This document shows positions 12,450 to 23,590 of a stretch of DNA of 64,000 nt, in pieces. The first letter of the stretch is position 1, and each line of letters begins with the position of its first letter. Position numbers and translations under genes: made by a program. The notes beneath the pieces are model-generated. The model was not told the origin of the DNA. It was given only the letters and a program-made list of their open reading frames with translations, and searched no databases. The stretch is from Rhytidiadelphus loreus (lineage: Eukaryota; Streptophyta; Bryopsida; Hypnales; Hylocomiaceae), in assembly GCA_947034895.1 (NCBI GenBank), contig OX344765.1, forward strand, positions 37,577,001 through 37,641,000, given 5' to 3'.

Positions 12450-13600
12450 ACAAATTTACAAATTTTAGGGTTAGGGCATGAAGCTGGGGAGAACAGTACC
12501 GAATCGCCACCCACCCACCCACGCGGAGCTGATCAGCAGGGTGTGGGCTCAAACACACGGAGACCGAATGTGTGACCACAAGAACGAAAACGATAACCAA
12601 AGGCATCAGCAATGCAGCTGGTTCCATGCCTGCAGTCACGAATCGGCTCCGAAACCCTAGCGAGATCAGAGCATGAAGAGGATCATCACCAGCTTCGGGA
12701 GAAAACGGCATCACCCAGGCAACTTGAATTCACGACCCCGAGAACGGTACTGGTGGCGGGTGCTACGGGTCAAATTTGGAGCTTGAATCTCCCGAAAGCT
12801 CCTAAAGGCCGGATTCTATTCAATAGACGAGGACGGAGTGCACAAGGAGGAATCTCAAGGAATCATAACGGGATCAAGGCTATTCGGAACCCCAACGAAT
12901 CCAGGAGCCTCGCGAGCAGTTTCAAGGTTAGAGCTGGTCACAGACTTGACTTTTTCCATCTCCTGCATGCAAAGAAGCCACAGAAGAACAACTGAAAGTG
13001 AGCAGTAAAACTTGTTCATGGTGCGCAGTAGAACTCGTTATCCTCACTATCCGAAGTGACCCTAAACTCAGAACGGCGTTCTCGGGGTCGAGACTTTGCA
13101 GTGTCCGACAAGGTCCCTGGAGCTGCTGAAATGGGTCGCAAGAAGACGACGAAGTCAGCAAGCGAGGAAATCTAGGTACGAAGACCGCGAAGCCAACAAC
13201 CCAGAAGAAGACTTCAACCGAGCCACCTCGGGGAATTGAACAGAACAACAGGACAGCACCGAATCGTGACAGCAAGGACCAACAGCGGTAAAAACGAACA
13301 TCAGGCTTCGAGGAATCCATGGCGTGGGACCCAAAATGGGGGCAACCATCGCCGGAAACCAAACGCAAGGTGCGGATCGATCGGTCCGATGTCCCACCGT
13401 GAGCAACCCAGAGGAAGTACGCGACAAGGACGTCGCGAGGACGAGATTTCGATCGCCGAACAAGGACAAGGGCTGTGGAGTCATGCACAAAGATCAGCGT
13501 GAGCGGGAATTCGAAGAATGACAGCGCGTCTCGGGATTCGAAGCCTCCTGGGCCAGGCGTGATTGTGGTGCCTGGCCCGTTTGTTTGTTTGTTCTTTATT
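12450..13600. other. GC-rich, CpG-rich island of unknown nature
   Basis: Composition changes sharply from the AT-rich spacer to about half GC with many CpG. Long open frames exist on both strands (minus 13635-12928, 235 codons; plus 12612-12995, 127 codons) but none shows a domain, and overlapping open frames are expected in GC-rich DNA. A 9-bp stem hairpin (GGGCCAGGC, 13550-13558, with GCCTGGCCC, 13570-13578) lies near the right edge. It could be a promoter or exon of an unrecognised gene, or part of a retroelement whose right edge is the repeat at 13600-13700. Confidence 0.35.
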
Positions 13601-13700
13601 GCCTCTGTCCAAAGGATAGAGACTATGACAGCCACTCTGGTTTCAGAATCTGAGTTCTAAATCCTATCTACAACTGCATTCACATTGCACATTGTGATTA
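13600..13700 (+). repeat. tRNA-like dispersed repeat, copy a
   Basis: Shares an ordered set of motifs with 21870-21990 and 27880-27990: TCTGTCCAAAGGATAGA (a hairpin), GACTATGACAG, a box-B-like GGTTTCAGAATC, then ACAACTGCATTCACATTGCA. The order hairpin, then box-B-like sequence, resembles the 3' half of a tRNA, so a SINE head is possible, but no poly-A tail or target duplication was found. Confidence 0.5.
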
Positions 13701-13750
13701 GGGTTTGGTTCAAGTGGAGATGTCCGACCTAAGATAGAGCTTCACAGTTA

Positions 13751-14149
13751 GAGCATCCCCACCAGTGTCTTTCCTTTCCCTATCTCCATCGGGATGAAGG
13801 GGAGCACAGATGGGGATAGGGAAGAGAAGTTCCCACTTGTAGTTCCTAAATTTTCAACTTAATAATGCTAAATAGAGGTAGGAAGAAGTCAAAAGGGAAC
13901 CATAGAAATAATAACAAGGCCAAATGAATAGTACTTCCATGAATCAATGAAGCACAATTAATGTTGGAAAGGTGGAAAGTGGTTTAGGGATTTTTCCACT
14001 TGAGTTCCCTATCCATCATCTCATTTAGGGAATTTGGACCCTTCCTCCCTAAACTTTTAGGGATAGGGAATGTTGGTGGGAGAGTTTTCTTCTCTATCCG
14101 GATGAAAATCATTTGGATAGAGATAGGGAAGCCATTGGTGGGGATGCTC
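13751..14149. mobile_element. PIF/Harbinger-like MITE, 399 bp
   Basis: Left end GAGCATCCCCACCAGTG, right end CATTGGTGGGGATGCTC, TSD TTA at 13748-13750 and 14150-14152. Interior is rich in the word TCCCTAT and its inverse ATAGGGA. No coding capacity. Confidence 0.85.
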
Positions 14150-14209
14150 TTACATTGTCCTTATTCATTCACTAGACCAAACTTGGACACAAAAAGTTTG
14201 GAAAGGATA

Positions 14210-14355
14210 AGGTAACTCTACCTATGGCAAACAAAATGGGAGTCAGCCCATCGCATGCAAAATTATACGAATGGTGTACATTCCAATTTTCAAATGTGCA
14301 TCACTAGAATAATTTTGCTTGTGATGGGCTTCCTCCCATACAAGTAGAGTTACTT
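14210..14355. mobile_element. TA-flanked MITE (AGGTAAC family)
   Basis: TIR AGGTAACTCTAC at left and GTAGAGTTACTT at right, flanked by TA (14208-14209 and 14356-14357). Related in termini to the element in B3 intron 2 (18038-18199). 146 bp, nearly a full palindrome in its outer thirds. Confidence 0.75.
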
Positions 14356-14357
14356 TA

Positions 14358-15901
14358 GTTAGGCTGGACTCTAGAGTTAGACCTTATTAAGAATTTTCCA
14401 TTGGGGGGATGACCCTTTAGAGTAAACCTGTCATTTATTGCACAAATCCAAAAACCTAACAACAACCATTCCAATTATTGAACAATAACCGCACAATTCA
14501 ATTGTGATGGGAACAAAATTTCGTATTACCACCCAATGACCGCATGTTGTGTGGCAAAGGGTTGCAAAGAATTTAACTATATTTCACTTCATTGCCTTTA
14601 AATTGTAATCAAATATTTTTTTGCACTTTGTTTTTTGAAGGTGAATCTTAACATGACATTTAATAATCATGCCAAATTTCAAAACATGCAAGTCTTCATA
14701 CTTATGCAAAGCAAGATTTGAATTTTGTGTGTGTGGTGATTGGCAAGTTTACCCTACATGAGAGATTAAAAGTTGTATTTCCTTGGATTTGAAGTAAAAA
14801 AGCAACACTAAGAAGGGAGCTCATCACTACTCAAAATTCTCCCAAGTCCAAATCTTGCTTTTCCAAGCCTTAGAATCAATATTGTGTGAAATTGGAATCC
14901 ATGGGTATTGATTGAGGCTAGATAATTGCGAGTTGTCTTGGGAGCTAAAAATATATGCTTCTAATTTCACCAAAGTGCATGGTTAGTTATAAGTGGGTTG
15001 GAAAAAAATTATTAAAAAGAAGGATAGGATAAATGCATGAAAATTGAGTGTGTTGTGTGGAGGAATTGTTGTGCTAGAATTTTTGGTTAGGTCTTGGGCC
15101 TATTTAGGTTCCTTAAGTGTGATTTTGAAGGCAAATTAAGCTCCTAGGGTAGATGTTAGATGATGGTGTGGTGTAGAAAGCAGCATTCTAGAGATTTTAT
15201 ATATGTTGCCCTCACTTTGCCTTAGAGTTTTTGGGACAATTTTGAGTGTTTTGAGTAGGAGTTAATTGCTTGAAAGGCAAAACAAGCTAGGATCCTCTAC
15301 ACTTCCTATTGTCCAACTCTAGTTGTTTTTTTGTTGATTATGTGAAAAATTCTCATAATCCTTAATGAATCAAAAACTTGAGATTTCATTCACTATCATA
15401 GATGATCTATAGTTTGCAATTTGACCCATTGTTGCATCTACTTCAAATAAATTTGAAGATATTTGACCTATTACACAATTAACACAAATCTTTTTAATTT
15501 GTATCTAACAACCAAAACAATTATTTTCATTACAATCTTTTTGAATCCAAGATGTTTGTTTACAAGGTATTTACATAGTACATTTGTTTGGATTATAGGT
15601 GATTTAATATGATATATTTCATACCAAAAAAACAAATAGAAAACTAAAGACTTTACAAAATATTCAAGGTGACAAACACTCATTTATGTCTTGGAAAATA
15701 ACCATCATTTAACAATGACATAATTAAATTATTATTTAACTATAATATAAATGAATGGACCAAATAGGGGTTTCTTCTTCGTGTAACTATCAATATGGTG
15801 ATCTTCTACAAAAAAAAAGAAAATCTTTCTACATCCCAAGGTGACTTGCACCTATTTGTGACTTGTTCCTAAAATTCTTGCCTGTAATATGCAACCTTAA
15901 T
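14358..15901. other. AT-rich spacer
   Basis: No supported coding frame, no intact terminal repeats; T-rich and A-rich tracts alternate. I see nothing identifiable. Confidence 0.4.
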
Positions 15902-16190
15902 CATTAGATGGGATTCGGGGGGGCTGGAGGGCCGTTTTAGGCCTGTTCCCAACTCCGTTCCCCCGGTCCCCATCGAATGTGGGTGTCAATTTTTTTTTTT
16001 TTTAAATTTTTTTTTAAAGTTCTTAAAATGAGAATCAAAGTTAAATTTTTTTTATTTTTTTTTGAAAAAAAGGACGTGGCAGTCGTTCTGCCAGGTCAGC
16101 AGTGCCTGGGAACGGCCTGTTTCGGCAGTTTCGGCCAAATTCGGGGCTGGGAACTCACAGCCCTCCCCGGTAGGAAAAACCCATCTAATG
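15902..16190. mobile_element. CATTAGA-family element, copy A
   Basis: Ends CATTAGATGGG and CCCATCTAATG are inverted repeats. GC-rich arms (containing AGGGCCGTTTTAGGCC and GCCAGGTCAGC) enclose an A/T homopolymer centre (15987-16070). Three relatives occur at 22430-22733, 29236-29500 and 41762-42048. No target duplication is obvious, so the superfamily is open. Confidence 0.7.
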
Positions 16191-17013
16191 TCATGAGCCA
16201 CTTTTACGTACACCTATTGAGGTGCACTTCAAAAATTCATAGTTTATTCATTTGACATCCAAATAATGCATTAAAAAAATAATCTAAATCCCTTATTGGT
16301 TACCAATATTCTCAATGATGAGACGGTGGTTGGCAAACATGAAATGAATGCTGCAAATAGAAGAAAGCTTGAGTTAAGTTAGTAGCATTTACATTCCCCC
16401 ACATGGAGAATTATAATCACAAAGGACATGCTCATTTCATTAAATCTCTTCAACTGATTGCTAATTTACATCCATGCCATCATTTGCAGTATGTATGTAA
16501 AAGAGAAGACAAGTGATTGTTAGAGAAAATGATAAAACTCTTCTTTCTTACCCCCAGGCCGCTTGCCTCTGGGCATTTGTACCATCTTTCCTGCAGTAAA
16601 GGTCTCCTTTATTTGTGCCAAAAAAAAAAAAAAAATGATAAAACTTGCCTGCCCTGCAACCCAAAAAAATCAGCAGACCACTGAGCTCCAAGGGCTCAGA
16701 AAAAACAAACCTTCATTTTTTTTTTCCTGTACAGTCTCATACTAGTCCTAGGCCGATATTTACTTATGAATATTCACATGCTCAGTCTACAACATGGATG
16801 TTAAACAGCAATGCTCTACTGCCATCATGTTAATGTTCTTCAAAATTGGCTTCGCAAAAGCTAGGTTAGCAAATAATTTGTACTTCAAAAAAATTGCTGA
16901 TCGTAGCCTGTAGTAGTAGATTGTGTGTAATAATTAACAGTAGTCTTTGCCAAAGACCCAATCATCCTCTCCTATATGCGGAACTTGCTGAGTCTTTCTC
17001 CTTGAATTGCTCC
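16191..17013. other. 3' flank of the B3 gene
   Basis: Balanced composition, likely containing the 3' untranslated region of the minus-strand B3 gene. A minus-strand AATAAA lies at 16613-16608. No further exon is supported. Confidence 0.4.
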
Positions 17014-19392
17014 TCAGATTAAAAACTCCATAGTCTGTTCTCGCCTTGAAATTTCTTCTTCAGTTGTTGTGACCTCATCTGCCGAAGCAATATAACCTGG
17101 ATTGTCACATGCTTGGGGGGTTGTACCATTCTTCTCGCCTCGAACAACCTGCAGATTTTCACATATTATGTTAGTCCCATGAGTAATTTAATCTCTGGCT
17201 GATCTGGTGATTTATAATCTAAATCAAACTTAACCCTAAACCAAAACTCGTCTGCAGAATGACTGCTGTGATCTATGACAATAGGAAGACTAGGGTAAAA
17301 AAAACTTGAAGACAAACTGACAAAAAAATCAGCAAGTACTTGAACAATCATGTTTCAGTGTCTCTTACATAGCTGCCTTCTGCATCTTTGTATAGGACAA
17401 TCATATCTCGCTCTTGCAGATTATGTGCCCTCACAAAATCACCTGCAGTGAAGGCAGCAAATATGTGGGAAATTGCAAGTTTCCACCTGTAATAGGTGTT
17501 TGAATACTAAATAAATGGAATACCAAACCTCTCCCTCAAATGGAGAGAACCAAACTTGAAAATAAATTCAAAAAAAGCACAAAATGATGATTAAGATCAT
17601 TAACCAATTTACAAAAGAGAAAAGACTTACGAGTGTTTTCTAATAGATACATGCGACTCTTGTTGTTTGACCAGAACCTGTTAAGAAGCGAGAGTGCACA
17701 TGTTAACCATAGCCCCACGACATAGTGAATTTTTTATTCAAACCAACAAAAGTGAAATTGAAGCCTATTTGAATTGCACGCCATTTGAGGAATCAACAAT
17801 CCATGGAGCCAGAACTTCAAATAAGTTACAGTAAGCTTAAACAGTGTCTTAACATACCTGTACCGAAAGGTCCAGTTTTGACGAGTGTCAAAGTCTGCCA
17901 TGGTTAACAACAGTCCTTCACTTGCAACTAAATGTGGCAAATATGCTTCTGCTTCCTTCTGCAATTCAGCAGAATTTAAAATAATGTTTTTAAACAATCC
18001 ACATGCCAACCAGTTCCAAAAACTGAGGTACAACTTAAGGTAACTCTGCCTATGACAGGCAAAACTTGGGACCAGCCCAATGAAGGTCAAAAAATTCATG
18101 AGCAGTACATTTCACAAGACACATGTACAGCTCATGAATTCTTTTTTTTTGCCTGCATAAGGCTGGTCCAAGTTTTGCCTGTCATAGGCAGAGTTACCTT
18201 ACACCTACTCTAGTGTTTCAGAACACCAAGCCATACACTTTCAGACAACAGGTAGCATTCAACTTCATGCAAGTTGAATGCTTTGACAACTGCTAATAAG
18301 AAAGAGATCAGAGAATCTCTCAGTACCTTGGGAAGCACAATACGCCCAAGGCTGTTCACACCACTTGGGCTCAGTTGCTTTGCCAAGAGGAACATCAAGT
18401 CCTTTGCATCTAATGCCTGCGTACAATATATATTAGAAAAATCAGTGGCATTCATTTCCTAAGAGAATAAAAAAAAATCCTATTATTTACGGCGTTTGCT
18501 AAAAGAAAAGAGAGAGTCTTATACACGTGCAAACCCTCACAAACTTTGAAACACATGCATCGAACTTAAATTGGCTTGCCAATCTACCAGCACATTCAAA
18601 AATCATGTCCTGCTCCAGCCAAGGAATCCACCCAACTTAGAAGTCATTAGAACTTCGATTTCATCACGTTGGCATTTTATCAGACAGGCGCCTAGCTGAG
18701 AACTTAAACCTATAACAATACATCCTAATTTCATTTCAGAGCTTTGTACAGTTCAATATATGTCACAATTGCCGCTCTAAGTCAAGCAAGTAGATAAAAC
18801 TGACGTTTTACTAGTCACAAATAGCCATTTTTTTAGCCAAGGTGGACTCCCTGTTTAGAACGAACAAAGCATGATTTGCATGCACTAGCGCAAATACTAA
18901 GCAACCAAACCCTGATGAAGTCATATGAAAGTTGAAAATGATACTTCAAAGTGAGCATGCCTGTCCAGCAGAAGCCACTGATGGATCCCCATTCTCTTTC
19001 TTCCGGGTTTGCACAGCAGCAGGCTTATGATCAGCACAGTGCTCTTCATTTTCGTGTTTTCTGCGACTGGCAGTTCGGCTCCTGCGCGGCGCTCTGGACA
19101 TGGCCATATCCGGCGCCTGCATGTACTGATCAGGCACGAAGTAGGAAACCCCCATCATGGGCATGTACATTGGTTGCATGCCCATGTACACAGGGCCATA
19201 GCTTGCGAACTGCGGAGGAGGAGGAGGATATGGGTAACAGTAGTTTGGAAAATAGCCACTCGGGTGCTCCATGTAGCCCATGGGGTAAGGATCTCGTCCT
19301 GCGAATGCCCAGTCTTCCTGGCCTGGAATCTGCAAATTCGGGGGAAACTGTCGATTCGTTGCCATACCTGGAATTCGTGAACTCAGCCTCAT
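17014..19392 (-). CDS. B3-domain transcription factor, ABI3/FUS3/LEC2 class, 6 exons, 292 aa
   Basis: Nuclear DNA-binding protein of the LAV B3 class, which binds RY (CATGCA) elements and controls embryo, storage or dormancy programmes in seed plants. Coding exons (minus): 19392-18961, 18416-18327, 17958-17858, 17677-17631, 17442-17369, 17148-17014. The B3 domain spans residues about 150-255: FLLAKQL (153-159), SLGRIVLPKKEAEAYLP (166-182), WTFRYRFWSNNKSRMYLLEN (203-222), LQERDMIVLY and VVRGEK. The N-terminal 144 residues are rich in P, Y and M with a basic patch at 98-112, possibly a B2-like or nuclear-localisation segment. It is far shorter than ABI3/VP1 (about 700 aa) and in the size range of FUS3/LEC2. 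Intron 1 needs a GC donor (CAG/GCATGC). The usual ENTGDF reads ENTRDF because the codon is split across exons 4 and 5. Start is the first in-frame ATG; a second lies at residue 10. Subfamily is not certain. Confidence 0.9.
18038..18199. mobile_element. TA-flanked MITE inside intron 2 of the B3 gene
   Basis: TIRs of about 35 bp, starting AGGTAACTCTGCCTATGACA, are nearly perfect inverses; TA at 18036-18037 and 18200-18201. It occupies 162 of the 368 bases between exons 2 and 3. As RNA it would fold into a stem with a loop of about 60-70 nt. Confidence 0.88.
18554..18884. promoter_or_regulatory. RY motifs in B3 intron 1
   Basis: CATGCA at 18554-18559 and the palindromic TGCATGCA at 18877-18884. 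RY elements are the known targets of LAV-class B3 domains, so these could support autoregulation. The motif is short and chance occurrence is possible. Confidence 0.3.
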
Positions 19393-19449
19393 CAGAACAA
19401 CTTACAGCAACGGAGTTCGTTCGGTCGGTCGTTCGCAAGGAAATGTAAG

Positions 19450-21600
19450 TACTTCCGCCCTGGGGTAAGCCACTTCAACCCGTCGGCATCTTGAACTGCG
19501 AAAGAACTAAGTTTGCTCTAGGGTTCACCTTGGACATTACGAAATTACTTGCATCCTTCAATTTTGAGACCTGATCATAAGTAGCACTTGGCAAGCTTAT
19601 GGCCAAAAACAATGGACTTACCACATTTCTAAAGACCCCAGCCCCTGTCACGCTAGCTCCACAAAATATCACCTTCGATCAAGGAAACTCGACAAAGGTT
19701 TAATAATTATGCCATTTATTTTCAACTCAGTGAAATGAACTACCTAGCTGATTGTTCCACTCCTCCGATCCAGAAGTCTTTTCAGTCTGATAAAGCCCAC
19801 AAAAACTCAGCCCGTGCACGCATGATCACCGGCCAACCTTGCATACATTGCACTGTCTGCTTACACTCGCCTGATTCGATCCGACAGATCAAAACCAACC
19901 GCTAGCTCAACGAAATCAGCCGGCCACTTGGTCACTCGGTCCTCGCAGCATTGATTAATTATTTACAAACCCACGACGACTACTGATCAAAATCCTGGAC
20001 ATATCGCATGGATCCACGAGTACGTACGTTCGCTAGCTTGCTGGCCATGGCGGCCAGCGGCAACTCAACTGAGCCCTTCGAGATCGAAACGTAGCGGATC
20101 GAGACTGAAACCTTACCGACAATGAACTTACGGGATTAATTGACACCCCACTGGAACTGATCAATCGCTTGATCGACCGGCGGATGGCTTTGGCGCGCAC
20201 CAGATCCAGCACTCACTCCACTGGATCGATCGATCAATAGCTAGCTGGATCGCTGAATCGATCGAAAGCAGGCCGGAGAGCCAGCAGGCAGTGAAAGATC
20301 AGTGAATGAGACCGGAACCCCAAAAGGCGACGCTTGGATTGTAGCGTGCTAGTCCCCCTCCAGCAGTACCTTGCAGCCCCAAGATCTGGGAAAGTGGGAT
20401 AGACCCGCAACAGGGGCAACGGGGGCCACAGGCGCCACTAGCAGCCAGCAAAACTGTGCTGGAATGTTGGATTTTTTTTCATTCCGGAGCAGACTAGACT
20501 GTGGCAAGCCACTTCCTGGCCTGATCAAACTGGAGCGGCTGGGCTGGCTTCAGTTTGACAACACGTGAACGACAAACGGGGCTCTTGCCCAGGCTTTAGA
20601 GTTTGCCCCGCCGGTGTCCCGTTCGCTCCTTGCAGATATTAACTTGCGGCCCGTCCTACGGTGCATGCCGCACAGGCCTGGCCTGGATATGTGGGCTGAC
20701 GTAAGTTCTGGCAGGCTAGGACCGGATATTGAGGCATTGGATATCATTCGGGGCTTCTTAACTTTTAAGTTAATATCCGGGTTGATTCGGGGATTTCATT
20801 CCGGAATGTTGCGCATGTTGATTGCCTCGCTTGACTGAGCGAATATAGTGGATTGTTGAATGTGCTAACTTATTGCTGGCCTGGCCTGGCTGCCGCTTAG
20901 CTACGACATGTACTATCGATATATATATGTATCTAGCTAGTAGCTAGAGTGCGGGTGCATGCCTCGGCAGTGCGAACGAGATACTTCTCCCCGGGCCCTG
21001 TATCGATGCATGCATGGATCGAGGGCTGGCTGGCTAGCTAGGCCCGGCCGGCATGATGTATATATATGTGTGTATATATATACACACTCACTTAATATAC
21101 CAAAGGAAATAATGGTCCCGGGCCCTGTATCTCGACGGCTTGCTGGCCAGGCATGATATTATAAAAAGGCAGGGTGCTCTAAAAGCAACCACTACTAACA
21201 CAGAGTACTGGTATATTTTGAATTCTTCACTGTACCCGTCGCGTATCATTTCAGGAGGCGGTCGCTTTTGGTGACCAGCTTCAGAAATTCGTAACTAATT
21301 CCACAAAGCTCCAAAAAACATGAAATCACTTGAGTTCGTGTTCTCTTCCTGTGTTCTCTTCCTACGAAAATGGACTGAAAATTTGTTTGTTTCGCGGAGT
21401 TCATTCAGCTTTCCCCCTCCCCCAATGCAATCAATGAACTGTTTGAAATTTAGGGTCGCTGTGAGAGAGCTAGCAAGACGTCTACCTGAAGCTGCAATGA
21501 AGGGGACTTGATGGTCCCGGCCTCCGTCGCCTCAGTCCTGCTGAGGGACTGACGGATTGGACTCTTTGACGCGAGGGGCTGGACCGCCTGGACGGGAAGC
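19450..21600. promoter_or_regulatory. CpG-rich 5' flank of the B3 gene with RY motifs
   Basis: The upstream region of the minus-strand B3 gene is GC- and CpG-rich and full of GATC/CTAG words. RY core motifs occur at 20662-20667, 20956-20961 and, doubled, TGCATGCATG at 21007-21016. A TATATA-rich tract lies at 21057-21083. A splice donor-like GTAAGT on the minus strand near 19407 suggests a possible leader intron. Transcription start not assigned. Confidence 0.4.
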
Positions 21601-21859
21601 TTGCCTCACTGACTGGGAGTCTGGGACTGGAGTCACTGGAGTCACTGGCTGGGAACCATCAAAGCTGCCAGCAGTAGTCTGGGGATGTCGTGCTGTTGGC
21701 GCCTTATTGCGTCATCCATTTTATAATTGCTCCAGAAACGACTTTCTTTTTCTTTTTCTTCTTCTTTTACTTTTTCGGAGGGGGGTTCAAATTGAAACAC
21801 CGACGCCCGTACTCACTTTGCATTTCCTTTCTTTTCCCTGGTTTGGGAAGCAAGGAAAA

Positions 21860-21990
21860 CGTATGCTATCATTCGTTTGGCTCAGTACAAAGGACAGATT
21901 TTTGTGGCATGGAGGACTCTGGGTTCAGAATCTAAGTTTCCAAATCTTATCAGCAACTGCATTTACATTGCACGACGCGGTTGGAGTAGT
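21860..21990 (+). repeat. tRNA-like dispersed repeat, copy b
   Basis: Contains TTTGGCTCAGTACAAAGGAC (box-A-like plus hairpin half), GTGGCATGGAGGACTCTG, box-B-like GGGTTCAGAATC, then AGCAACTGCATTTACATTGC. Order and spacing match copies at 13600-13700 and 27880-27990. This copy best keeps the TGGC..AG and GGTTC..A boxes of a pol III promoter. Confidence 0.5.
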
Positions 21991-22040
21991 GATATGGGGG
22001 TCTGACTGGTCAATAAAAGAATGCCTGGCTAGAGAATTTT

Positions 22041-23590
22041 GACTGTGTTTTCTCACCAAAAACGCTCTGAAACTGCCATCCCTATTCTCTAGTACAAGTA
22101 CCAAATTTTAGAAAGAAAAAAAAAAAACATTTTGGGGCACATGTTACTGTAGGATCTTGTACTACATTGGTTTAAGAAGATGCGGAAAAAATTTCAGAAA
22201 TTTACACCATGTAGATTGCACGATACTAGCATTTGAATTGACAAACATCCTTTTTTTGGCCCTGCAAAAAATTGGTCAGCTGCACTTTGCAAGGTCACAT
22301 TTGTATGAAAAAAGTGCCCCAAATGGTGGTGTTTCTTTGGATTCATTCTTCAAGGCAAGTTGGCTACATGCTTGAAATTTTTCAAATCATTTGGAATTGT
22401 ACAACATATAGGAAAATAATAGTAAGTAGCATTAGAGGGGATTCAACTCTTTTGGAGGGCTGTGAGTTCTCCTAGGTTGGGAACAGCGCCACAACAGTCC
22501 GCAGTTGCTGCTTGACGTGGCAAAGCGACTGCCACGTCAATTTATTTTTTTATTTTTTTCAAAAAAAAGAAAAAAGAAAAAAGAATTCAAATTGTTGCTT
22601 CATTTCAAAAATTCAAAAAAATTCAAAAAAAATTCAAAAAAAATTTGGCTATGGCCATTCCCGGACTGTCAGGGGGACAATGCTGAGAATAGGCCTGAAA
22701 CGGCCCTCCTGACCCCTCAAATCTCCTCTAATGAAAGAAGTAGAGAATGATTCAAAATACTAAATTGTTAACAATTTATTTATGGAATTGAAAAATGTCA
22801 ATCCAATGGTTATAATAACCAATGTACTCCTAATGTTTTTATTTTTTTCCAAAAATATTTATAATTGAATTAAATAAAGGACTTCAAAGTTTATTTTAGA
22901 CTAGAGATTCCATAACTATCCACAAACTAAAACTCCTCATAACTTTCATCTCATTAATGAAAATAGAATTATTCAAAGCTTTCTACGTATATATAAATCT
23001 TAAAAACCAAATTTAATTTTTTATTTCTTAGAAAATTGATTTTTAAGAAAAAAATTTAGCTACTTGGGTTGTCCACTAAGTAACAAAAACTACGTATCAT
23101 ACAATAATTTTTTAATCATATGGAAAATTTCATTAAAATGATGTCGTTCTACAACTTTGATAGTTTTTATAGTTCAGACTAGGTAGTCAAAAATGTATAC
23201 CTATCCTAGATGTATGAAATCTATATCTGTCATAAATGGCACTTTTATGGTTCAAACTACCCAGTCTAATTGTATAACAATCCTAGATTTATGAAATTTG
23301 TACTAGCCCAAGATGTTTGAAATCTATACCAATCCTAGATGGCACTTTTACAATTCAAACTAGGCAATCTAATAATGACGTATGGAATATGCCATTTTAA
23401 CAAAACTCCCTATCCATGTAGTCAAAAGTTATGAAAATTGTTGAGCCTTAAAGCTACTCCTTAGCACATGTTGTGTGAAAATTTCAAAGAAAAAAAATAA
23501 AAATTCCATTCAATGTGAGCTGCCAGAAATTGCTTTGTTGCCCAAAAAAATGCAGTTTAATTAGGGCTTTAGGAGTTAGAGCCTTACAAT
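22041..23590 (+). mobile_element. degenerate TTAA-family element carrying a nested insertion
   Basis: Collinear with 42930-43884: ACTGTAGGATCTTGTACTAC (22146-22165), CATGTAGATTGCA, AAGTTGGCTACATGCTTGAA, GCACATGTTGTGTG and the closing GGGCTTTAGGAGTTA. Its TIRs have decayed. Comparison with the 43-kb copy shows that 22430-22733 is an insertion, because sequence on either side is contiguous there. Ends approximate. Confidence 0.65.
22430..22733. mobile_element. CATTAGA-family element, copy B
   Basis: Starts CATTAGAGGGGATT and ends AATCTCCTCTAATG. GC-rich arms flank an A/T centre made of AAAATTC repeats. The empty site at about 43337 (AGTAAGTAGAAAGAAG) shows the insertion exactly and gives no evident target duplication. 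Confidence 0.75.

Noticed and set aside
12928..13635. 235-codon minus-strand open frame
   Set aside because: No domain, odd composition (W, S, R and F rich), overlapped by plus-strand open frames; best explained by GC-rich DNA having few stops.
18951..19448. plus-strand frames of 165 and 123 codons over B3 exon 1
   Set aside because: Antisense to B3 exon 1, which joins in phase to the B3 domain.
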